DNA of 64,000 nt, taken from Phycisphaerae bacterium. GTDB taxonomy: Bacteria; Planctomycetota; Phycisphaerae; UBA1845; UTPLA1. The stretch's first letter is position 1; every line of letters starts with the position of its first letter. This document shows positions 34,677 through 41,993 of this stretch, one piece after another. The notes under the pieces were generated by a model, which made no database searches, was not told the origin of the DNA, and saw only the letters and a program-made list of their open reading frames with translations. The translations under genes were made by a program, and so were the position numbers. The DNA lies in assembly GCA_019636475.1 (NCBI GenBank), contig JAHBXN010000009.1:1-64000 (forward strand), given 5' to 3'.

Positions 34677-34712
34677 AAAAACCACTCCGGCGAAGAAAAG
34701 AGGTATGCCGGA
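34677..34712 (-). terminator. Hairpin plus T-run after the beta-helix gene
   Basis: On the minus strand TCCGGC (34712-34707) pairs with GCCGGA (34691-34686), then GTGG and five T's. It is 53 bases after the gene ending at 34765. The rest of the 305-base gap (34460-34764) shows nothing further. Confidence 0.4.
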
Positions 34713-34764
34713 AAATCAGGATATCACGACTCAATCGGCCGGAAAGGACTCAATCGACGGCGTG

Positions 34765-36786
34765 TTATCGCTTGACCTCGCGCCAGGACACGACGCGCGG
34801 CCGCGTTGAAGTCGCCGTGCAGGCAACGGGTGTCGTGCTTGCGGCACACCCCACCGAGGCGAACCAGCTCGAATTACCACATGTGCCGCCGAGGTCCGAC
34901 ACCGTGTTTCCAGGAAAGGCATAGCTGGTCACATCCGTGACAACGACCATGCTTCCGCACTGAAGCTCAGGATAGGAGAGATTCGTCGCGATCGTGGCGC
35001 CTGACTCGCATTCCAGAATGCCGCCATCCTGAATCACAAACTTGCCGGAGGAACCCTTCACCACAAGTGAAAACCCCTTCAGATCCAATCGGCCCTCGAC
35101 GACGGTCAGATTCTGCCCACTTTGATTGAGCCGAAGATCCGATGCCAAGCGTGCCGCACCGCCGGTGCATCGCGTCTTGTTAATGGTGATGCTCTTCGGA
35201 AACACGGCATTCACACCGGCCGTGATGAGTTGATCGCCTTCGCCGTCCAGAACGATCGTCACGGCCTGGTAGCTCTGAATCGCCGTATCATTGCTCGTCA
35301 AATTTCCCGCGACGAAAATCGTTCCGCCCTGAAAATAGTTGACGGAGGTCAGAAGAAAATCCCCCCCGACCCGCATCGAACCCACGACGATCACGCTGTT
35401 GCCGCCCGTCGCGATCTCGACATTGTTGAACGCCATCCCCTGAGCGTCGATGGTCTTGTCGAATGCCACAAAACGCACGATCGACCCCGAGGCGTCAACA
35501 TCTCCCGTCGTGTGCTTCCAGTCCTTGTGCACGCCGATCTGGTCGCTAATCGTCAGCTTGCCGCTCGACTTGTCGATGTCGATGCTCGGAACCATGCCAT
35601 AGGCTCCACCCGCCGAGAGCGATTGATCACCGATGCCGTCGAATCGTATCGTGGCCGCGGGATAGCCATTCACGCTTGTGTCGGTCGTCAGGACGTTTCC
35701 AGCCACAGTGATGACACCACCGCTGAGATAGTTCACGCTCTGAATTGTCAAATCACCGTTCACGTCCATCATGCCGCTGATTGTGATGCTGTTTCCGCCG
35801 GTACTGAACAAGACACTGCCGTAGTTCATCGTCCCAGCCGTGATGGTCTTGTCGTATCCCACGAACTTCAGCGGCTGGGCGCCACAGTCGACCGCTCCCG
35901 ATATATGCGACCAATGATTAAAGACGCCGATCGGCCCCTGGATCGTCAGCGTCCCGCTCGGCTTATTGATGGTGACACTGGGCACCAGCGCGTCGGCCGC
36001 ACCCGCAATCAGGCTCTGGTCACCCGCTTGATCGAACATCAGAATGGTTCCGGGGTAGCCGATGATCGCCGTGTCGTTCGACGTCACGTTTCCTCGCACG
36101 CGAATCGTGCCGCCGTTCATGTAGTTGACCGACTGAATCGTCAGATTCCCGTCAAGAACGATCGTACCGCTGACGGTGACGCTATTGCCGCCAACGTCAT
36201 AGATCAGATCATTCAGGACCGCGCCACCAACATTGACGGTCTTGTCCCAGCCATTGAGCGTGACGCTGCCGCCGTGGTGCGCAAACGACCCGCCGGAGAT
36301 CGTCAGGTTCTTGTATACGTAGAACGTCCCGGAGGTCGCGCGAAACGACCCGCCCGTCATGGTAAACGCGCCGTTGCAATCGATCGGCGCATCGCTGCCA
36401 TGAAATGTGCCGCCCATGATCGAGATACCGCTGCCGCCGACGGTCAGCGTCGCACCCGAGCCCTGCGAGAGATTTCCGCCATAATCCGAGGCAATGATCA
36501 ACCCGGCGATTGAGACATTGGCTTTGAATGCGCAATCGCTAGAGGACGTCGCATCAAACTGCGCAGTGTCTCCGCTGCCCGGAATGGCGTTCCCGCTCCA
36601 GTTCCCCGCCACATTCCAATTCGAACTACCAGCGCCGCCGGTCCACGTTCGAACGGCGGCAGACACCGGAACGGCCGTCGCGAAAATCCACGCGCAGCAA
36701 AACCCGCTGCACGTCAGTGATCGCCTTGAAATGTCCAAGAGATCCTTCCCTCTATTCCGGTCGAGCACCCGCCCAACCCAGCCCAT
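34765..36786 (-). CDS. Secreted beta-helix protein with three long repeats and a shared C-terminal tail
   Basis: A protein of about 673 residues. After a long N-terminus with a signal-like segment (CCAWIFATAVPVSAAV), the mature start has GGAGSSNWNVAGNW, a pattern common in autotransporter-type beta-helix proteins. Three repeats of about 131 residues begin at GGNSVTVSG, GGNSITISG and GGNSVIVVG (near bases 36195, 35803 and 35407); each contains QSVNY or TSVNY and a GDQSL/GDQLI block. The protein ends RPRVVSWREVKR, like the FG-GAP protein. It is predicted to be an adhesin or surface structural protein. The start is uncertain; an ATG at 36843 is in frame. Confidence 0.65.
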   Translation of the reverse strand: MGWVGRVLDRNRGKDLLDISRRSLTCSGFCCAWIFATAVPVSAAVRTWTGGAGSSNWNVAGNWSGNAIPGSGDTAQFDATSSSDCAFKANVSIAGLIIASDYGGNLSQGSGATLTVGGSGISIMGGTFHGSDAPIDCNGAFTMTGGSFRATSGTFYVYKNLTISGGSFAHHGGSVTLNGWDKTVNVGGAVLNDLIYDVGGNSVTVSGTIVLDGNLTIQSVNYMNGGTIRVRGNVTSNDTAIIGYPGTILMFDQAGDQSLIAGAADALVPSVTINKPSGTLTIQGPIGVFNHWSHISGAVDCGAQPLKFVGYDKTITAGTMNYGSVLFSTGGNSITISGMMDVNGDLTIQSVNYLSGGVITVAGNVLTTDTSVNGYPAATIRFDGIGDQSLSAGGAYGMVPSIDIDKSSGKLTISDQIGVHKDWKHTTGDVDASGSIVRFVAFDKTIDAQGMAFNNVEIATGGNSVIVVGSMRVGGDFLLTSVNYFQGGTIFVAGNLTSNDTAIQSYQAVTIVLDGEGDQLITAGVNAVFPKSITINKTRCTGGAARLASDLRLNQSGQNLTVVEGRLDLKGFSLVVKGSSGKFVIQDGGILECESGATIATNLSYPELQCGSMVVVTDVTSYAFPGNTVSDLGGTCGNSSWFASVGCAASTTPVACTATSTRPRVVSWREVKR

Positions 36787-37405
36787 CGACCCTCGCCTCG
36801 AATCAAACCGCTCCCAGCAAATATCAAACTCGGATCGCCACAATGCAACTTGAGATCACTTCTCATGTCCGCTATCCCGATTCCTCCCAGCCAAACCGGA
36901 CCACGCCCCAATCAGAAATAAAGGAGCCCCCATCCGAAGGCGGAAAGCGGAATTTCGTTGACACAACACACCACTCGACGTTATAAAGTAGGGCTCGCGA
37001 TCGGCTTGGCCGGGCGATGTTTGCCTTAACTCCTTAGCCTACAAATGCTTAGGATGGGGTTAAGCCGCAGGCGGCGTCGCGATGAACGGGATTTCATCCG
37101 GCTGATCGAGGGTCCGCCACTCATCTGTTTCCGGCAAATCCTCACTGAGAATTGATCTGTTCGTAACGGTCAAGGACCGATACGAACGGCACGATATAGG
37201 TCGTGCGCGACGGAACACGCCGACGCGGTTCGGTGTACGGTCGCGAACGACAAGCCGGGCCCCGCAAGGGGACGGTGATTCGGCCGGCCTTCTATTTGTA
37301 AATGGCCGAAAATCGGACGTGACCGGCAGGTTTGCCGGCGTCGTCGGGAGTTGTAGTAAGATGTCGGTGACGACGAAACTGCAGTTGAAGGAAAAGAGCA
37401 TCGAT
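36787..37405. other. 619-base divergent region between the beta-helix gene and fusA
   Basis: It contains a strong plus-strand promoter (36958-36987) and two dyads in the would-be fusA leader: a 9-base stem CTTAACTCC (37025-37033) with GGGGTTAAG (37056-37064, one G-U pair), and GCACGA-N6-TCGTGC (37189-37206). No protein-coding gene is convincing. The structured leader of roughly 410 bases could be regulatory. Confidence 0.5.
36958..36987 (+). promoter_or_regulatory. Consensus-like promoter upstream of fusA
   Basis: TTGACA (36958-36963) and TATAAA (36982-36987), spacer 18 bases. Transcription would run toward fusA, with a leader of about 410 bases. Confidence 0.65.
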
Positions 37406-39493
37406 ATGAGCGATTCACCCCTGAGCCGCCTTCGAAACGTCGGCATTTCCGCCCACATTGACTCCGGCAAGACCACGCTGACCGAGCGAATCTTGTTCTA
37501 TGCGGGCCGCATTCACTCCATCAAGGAAGTGAAGGGTGAAGGCGCGACCATGGACCATATGGAACTCGAGAAGGAACGCGGCATCACCATCACCTCCGCG
37601 GCCACCCAGGTCGAGTGGAACGAAACGAAAATCAACATCATCGACACCCCCGGGCACGTCGATTTCACCGTTGAGGTCGAGCGATCTCTCCGCGTGCTCG
37701 ACGGCGCGATCATGGTGCTTTGCGGCGTGGCCGGCGTGCAGTCACAGTCCATCACCGTTGACCGCCAGATGAAGCGCTACGGTGTTCCCCGAATCAGCTT
37801 CATCAACAAGCTCGACCGAGCCGGCGCGGATCCGGTCAACGTCATCAAGGGGATAGAGCAGAAGCTCGGACTCACCACGATCCAGATCCAGCTCCCGATC
37901 GGACTGGGCGATCAGTTGGAGGGCGTCGTCGATCTCATCAAGATGAAGGCCGCCTACTTCGACGGCGAGAAGGGCGAACGCGTGCGCTGGGAAGAGATTC
38001 CCGCGAACATGGCGGACGAAGCCCGGAACGCTCGAACCGGCATGCTCGATGCCCTCTCGCTCTATGACGACGAACTCCTCGCCATGATGCTTGAGGAGAA
38101 GCCCGTCCCCGACGATTTCATTCACAACATCCTCCGGCGGGGCACCATCGCAAACGAATTTACGCCGGTCCTGATGGGCTCGGCCTATCGCAACAAGGGC
38201 ATCCAACTCCTGCTCGATGCGATGGTTCGGTACCTCCCCTCGCCGCTGGACCGCGAGGTGTACGCCCTCGACCTGTCGAACGGCGAGGCTGAAACCGTGC
38301 TCGAATCCAATCCGGATGCCGCCACCGTCGCGCTGGCATTCAAGCTGGTTGACGAGTCATTCGGCCAGTTGACCTACATGCGAATCTACCAGGGCAGGAT
38401 CACGCGCGGCGACAAATACGTGAACACCCGCACGACGAAAAATGCCCGATTCGGGCGAATTCTGCGAATGCATGCGAACGATCGCGAGGATGTCGACTCG
38501 GCATCCACGGGTGACATCGTGGCCGTCGTCGGCATCGACTGCATCTCGGGCGACACGTTCTGCTCCGAGGGAACGAATCTCTCGATGGAATCCATGCACA
38601 TCATGGATCCCGTGATCTCATTGGCCGTCGCACCGAAGAAGACGGCGGACCGCGACAAGCTCTCCAAAGCGCTTTCGCGGTTTTCGAAGGAAGACCCGAC
38701 CTTCCACGTTTCGACCGATCATGAAACGGGACAGACGATCATCTCAGGCATGGGCGAGCTTCACCTCGACGTCTATTGCGAGCGCATTCGCCGCGAATAC
38801 AAGGTCGAACTCGAAGTCGGACAGCCGCGCGTCAGCTACCGCGAGGCGCCTTCCAAGGTTGTCGAATACAACTACAAGCACAAGAAGCAGACCGGCGGTT
38901 CGGGCCAGTTCGCCCACATCGTCGGAAAACTCGAGCCGCTCCCCGAGGGCAGCGAAAAGAACTACGAATTCGAAAACAAGGTCTTCGGCGGCCGCATCCC
39001 GACTGAATACATCCCGTCGGTCGACAAGGGCTTCCAGTCCGTGCTTGCGAAGGGACCGGTCGCCGGTTACGAGATCATCGGCGTCAAGATGATCCTGGAA
39101 GACGGATCGAGCCACGCGGTGGACTCCTCCGACATGGCGTTCCAGATCTGTGCGCGGGACGCCTTCAAGGAAACGTTCCTGCGAAGCAGCCCGATCATTC
39201 TTGAACCGATCATGAAGGTCGTCGTCGAAACGCCCAACGAATTTCAGGGCTCCATCATCGGCGACCTGTCGTCGCGCCGCGGACTCGTCCAGAACACCGA
39301 GACCATGGGGCCGATCACGGTCGTCACCGCGCTCGTCCCGCTGGCGAAGATGTTCGGCTATGCGACGGACGTGCGATCCATGTCGCAAGGCAAGGCTGGC
39401 TTCAGCATGGAATTCGATTCATACAAGCGAACTCCCAAAGTCGTACAGGACGAGATCATCGCGGCGGCGAAAGAGGCTGCCCAGAAGAAGTGA
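37406..39493 (+). CDS. fusA: Elongation factor G (spdEFG1-like)
   Basis: Ribosomal translocation GTPase, 695 residues. G1 is AHIDSGKTTLTER (Ser where most bacterial EF-Gs have Ala), G3 is DTPGHVDFT, G4 is NKLDRAGADP, and domains II to V follow (ISGMGELHLDVYCERI; GRIPTEYIPSVDKGF). The Ser in G1 is characteristic of the EF-G1 type shared by spirochaetes, planctomycetes, some deltaproteobacteria and mitochondria. The start at 37406 is preferred, with AAGAG about eight bases upstream; an ATG at 37361 is in frame. It has a partner paralogue at 47422-49452. Confidence 0.95.
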   Translation: MSDSPLSRLRNVGISAHIDSGKTTLTERILFYAGRIHSIKEVKGEGATMDHMELEKERGITITSAATQVEWNETKINIIDTPGHVDFTVEVERSLRVLDGAIMVLCGVAGVQSQSITVDRQMKRYGVPRISFINKLDRAGADPVNVIKGIEQKLGLTTIQIQLPIGLGDQLEGVVDLIKMKAAYFDGEKGERVRWEEIPANMADEARNARTGMLDALSLYDDELLAMMLEEKPVPDDFIHNILRRGTIANEFTPVLMGSAYRNKGIQLLLDAMVRYLPSPLDREVYALDLSNGEAETVLESNPDAATVALAFKLVDESFGQLTYMRIYQGRITRGDKYVNTRTTKNARFGRILRMHANDREDVDSASTGDIVAVVGIDCISGDTFCSEGTNLSMESMHIMDPVISLAVAPKKTADRDKLSKALSRFSKEDPTFHVSTDHETGQTIISGMGELHLDVYCERIRREYKVELEVGQPRVSYREAPSKVVEYNYKHKKQTGGSGQFAHIVGKLEPLPEGSEKNYEFENKVFGGRIPTEYIPSVDKGFQSVLAKGPVAGYEIIGVKMILEDGSSHAVDSSDMAFQICARDAFKETFLRSSPIILEPIMKVVVETPNEFQGSIIGDLSSRRGLVQNTETMGPITVVTALVPLAKMFGYATDVRSMSQGKAGFSMEFDSYKRTPKVVQDEIIAAAKEAAQKK

Positions 39494-39628
39494 TCGATCG
39501 GGGCTTTGCGGTTAGGATGACCCCGCGGCCCGATCGTGCCGACGCGCACGCCGACCCTGTTCGTCGGCGGGTGCATATGACGGATGGCTGGTGAAAGTTG
39601 TCTTCAAAGTAGATTGAGAGGATACGCC

Positions 39629-40345
39629 GTGCACGAAAGATTCAGCGACCGAGCAAGACGGGCGATGGCCATCGCCAACCAGGAGGCCGTCAAACTACAT
39701 CACGATTATCTCGCCCCGGTCCATATCATGCTGGGATTGCTTGCATCGGGGTCGAACGTCGCGACGCTCGTCCTGCGCAACCTGGACATCGACATCGAGG
39801 CTCTCCGAAACGACATCAACAAGCAGATCGAGCCGGGCACCCGTGAAATGAACCAAACAAAGCTCGCCCAGCGCGCCGACACGCGCGAGGCCATTCATTT
39901 CGCCATCGATGAAGCCCGGAAGTTCGGTCATAAGTACGTCGGCACCGAGCACCTGCTGCTCGGTCTTATTCGCGAGGGTGACGGAATCGCTGCAAAGGCT
40001 GTCGCGGACCGCGGCCTGAAAATCGAGCGGGTCAGAGACGAAATCCTCACCATTCTCCGCTCGAGCACGACGGATGATCACAGCGGCACCGCCGTCGGTC
40101 ACGATCCGCACGAGTGGCTGCACCAGCAGGAACTGGCCAAGGCGTTTCGCTCTTCAAGGTTCTGGCATCGGCTGGTCCTCGCGGTCGATTCGGCCAACCG
40201 GCTGGGGCACGGCGAGATCGAAGACGAACATCTCCTCCTCGCACTGGTTCGCGAACCCGATTCGTTCGTTGCTCAGATGCTCGCGGAGAAGGGCGTCACC
40301 CTCGACTGGGTGCGTGACCGCGTTACCCGTTCCGCCACGATTTGA
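39629..40345 (+). CDS. Free-standing Clp N-domain protein (no ATPase domain)
   Basis: A 238-residue protein starting with GTG at 39629 (AGAGGA seven bases upstream), giving VHERFSDRARRAM as in ClpC. It holds two consecutive Clp-N repeats (LAPVHIMLGLLASGSNVATLVL; VGTEHLLLGLIREGDGIAAKAV) and a third half-repeat (IEDEHLLLALVREPDSFVAQML). There is no AAA+ module before the stop and the next gene is a tRNA, so it is not an obviously truncated ClpC. Such proteins may compete for or deliver adaptor-bound substrates to ClpC; inference only. Confidence 0.85.
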   Translation: MHERFSDRARRAMAIANQEAVKLHHDYLAPVHIMLGLLASGSNVATLVLRNLDIDIEALRNDINKQIEPGTREMNQTKLAQRADTREAIHFAIDEARKFGHKYVGTEHLLLGLIREGDGIAAKAVADRGLKIERVRDEILTILRSSTTDDHSGTAVGHDPHEWLHQQELAKAFRSSRFWHRLVLAVDSANRLGHGEIEDEHLLLALVREPDSFVAQMLAEKGVTLDWVRDRVTRSATI

Positions 40346-40480
40346 GCCATGGACTCATGGCCGCTCGCGATCGGCGGGGGCGGCCTTTCACCCGCATCAG
40401 TCACCACCGGGCGTCGAAGCCTGCTCAAAAAAAGCAAGGGAAATTCCCCCGCGCTTTCGCTACACTCTCCACCATCAGGA

Positions 40481-40575
40481 GGGAGCGTCCGGGTTCCTGG
40501 TGGGCTCCGCGGTCTTCAAAGCCGTCGAGACGCTGCTTTGCAGTGTCTGGTGGGTTCGATTCCCATCCGCTCCCG
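40481..40575 (+). tRNA. selC: Selenocysteine tRNA (anticodon TCA)
   Basis: The stretch folds as a tRNA-Sec: a long acceptor GGGAGCG(T)/CCGCTCCC, the extended D-arm with TGGT loop, anticodon arm GCGGT-CTTCAAA-GCCGT with UCA, a long variable arm AGACGCTGC-TTT-GCAGTGTCT (9-base stem with one G-T), a T-arm GTGGG-TTCGATT-CCCAT, and the diagnostic G discriminator at 40575. The total of 95 bases matches bacterial tRNA-Sec. The eighth acceptor pair (T-C) is a mismatch. CCA is not encoded. A TACACT lies 15 bases upstream as a possible -10 box. Confidence 0.9.
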
Positions 40576-40703
40576 TGACATTCGCGCGCTTCGCGGTCCA
40601 CACACGAAGCGCTTCCGCGGCCGTTAAGCGATCCGCGAGACGACTGGACTGATCTGAGTTCATCGAGACTTCCGCGACGGCCTCGCATCGGTGAAGGTCA
40701 CAC

Positions 40704-41993
40704 ATGGCCCGAAGTTTCACCTGGCTCCCAGGAAAACGACACCTCTCCCCCATCGGCATTCGCCCGACGCTCGGAGGCATCTGGTTCATTTTCGGCATCA
40801 GCGTCATTGGTCTGGCCGCCATGGATGCCGACGTCAATCTCCTGCTCGCCATCTTCGGCTGCTGCATCGGCGCGCTCATCATCAACATTCTCCACGGCTG
40901 GCGGACTCTGCCGATGCTCACCGTCCGGCGAATCGTCCCGGAGACGGCCGTTGCCGGGCAACCGTTCGTCATTCGATATGCCGTCACAAATCGGAGCCGA
41001 CTGGCCGTCGCGAGAAACATTCACTTAACGGACGTGCTCCCGCGGCGCAGTCCGCTGTCTCAACCCGAGGTCTTTATCGAGTCGCTACCGCCCGGCGAGA
41101 CCGTCACGCTTTCGACAACCGTCGCCGCCGTCAGCCGGGGACGCCTCACCTTCAACGCGATGATCGTTTCATCCCGTTTTCCGATGCATCTCTTCGTCAA
41201 GTGGGTCCGGCGGGAAATGGCGCAGGAGGTCATTGTCTTTCCGCCGCTCGGACAAATGACCGGCGAAATCAAAATCGCCGCCCGCGCAACCGAAAACGCC
41301 GGACTCGGTGGCAACTATGGCTGGTCTCAAGGCGATGAGGAATTCTACGGCGTTCGCGAATATCGCGAAGGCGACAATCCCCGCCGCATCCATTGGCGTC
41401 GCAGCGCCCGCACGGGCCAACTGATGATTCGCGAGATGGCGCAGCCCCGCAGCTTTCAACTCTGGTGCGTCGTCAACAGTCTCACCCGTCCCCACGATGC
41501 GGACCAGGCGATGCGCCTCGACTGCGCGATCAGCGCCGCGGCCACATTCGTGTGTGAAACTCTCGAACGCGGTGCCCGCATCGGACTGATATGCAACGGC
41601 GACCCCTTCGTCGTTCTTCCACCCGGAACAGGTCGCGCTTTTCGGCCCCGCCTGCTGACCGAGCTGGCGATCCGCGGCCTTAACACGGAAGACGAACTGG
41701 CATCCCAGATTCACCGGCTCAGTTGGCCGGCCCGATGGCACTGCCCGTGCTTTGTCTTCGGGGCCAATCACGATGAAGACATGCGGGCGGCGGCCCGGGC
41801 CCTGACACGCACAATCGGCCCGGCGACCATCTTCGTTCCCGGCACGCCTGCCTTCGACAATCTCTTTGAGTGGCCCTATCGGCCCGATTACAACGCACTT
41901 CGATCGCTCAACCTTCAGAAGAGCCCGGCCGAAGTTCGAAAAGGCGTCGGTCGGCGAGTGCGGCGCACTCCGCTGGAAGGAGTCGCGCGATGA
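40704..41993 (+). CDS. DUF58 domain protein
   Basis: A 429-residue protein. Two membrane helices at the N-terminus (near residues 22-62) are followed by a beta domain and the DUF58 core with EEFYGVREYREGDNPRRIHWRRSARTGQLMIREM, the family hallmark. DUF58 proteins usually act with a MoxR ATPase and a transglutaminase-like protein in cell-envelope systems; here the transglutaminase follows with an ATGA overlap, but no MoxR gene is adjacent. Start at 40704 precedes the first membrane helix. Confidence 0.9.
   Translation: MARSFTWLPGKRHLSPIGIRPTLGGIWFIFGISVIGLAAMDADVNLLLAIFGCCIGALIINILHGWRTLPMLTVRRIVPETAVAGQPFVIRYAVTNRSRLAVARNIHLTDVLPRRSPLSQPEVFIESLPPGETVTLSTTVAAVSRGRLTFNAMIVSSRFPMHLFVKWVRREMAQEVIVFPPLGQMTGEIKIAARATENAGLGGNYGWSQGDEEFYGVREYREGDNPRRIHWRRSARTGQLMIREMAQPRSFQLWCVVNSLTRPHDADQAMRLDCAISAAATFVCETLERGARIGLICNGDPFVVLPPGTGRAFRPRLLTELAIRGLNTEDELASQIHRLSWPARWHCPCFVFGANHDEDMRAAARALTRTIGPATIFVPGTPAFDNLFEWPYRPDYNALRSLNLQKSPAEVRKGVGRRVRRTPLEGVAR

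Noticed and set aside
35122-36513. 463-codon frame antisense to the beta-helix gene
   Set aside because: It follows the repeats of the opposite strand; the beta-helix reading explains the repeats and signal peptide better.
39495-39536. Dyad CGATCGGG/CCCGATCG after fusA as terminator
   Set aside because: The loop is 26 bases and no T-run follows; too weak to list as a terminator.
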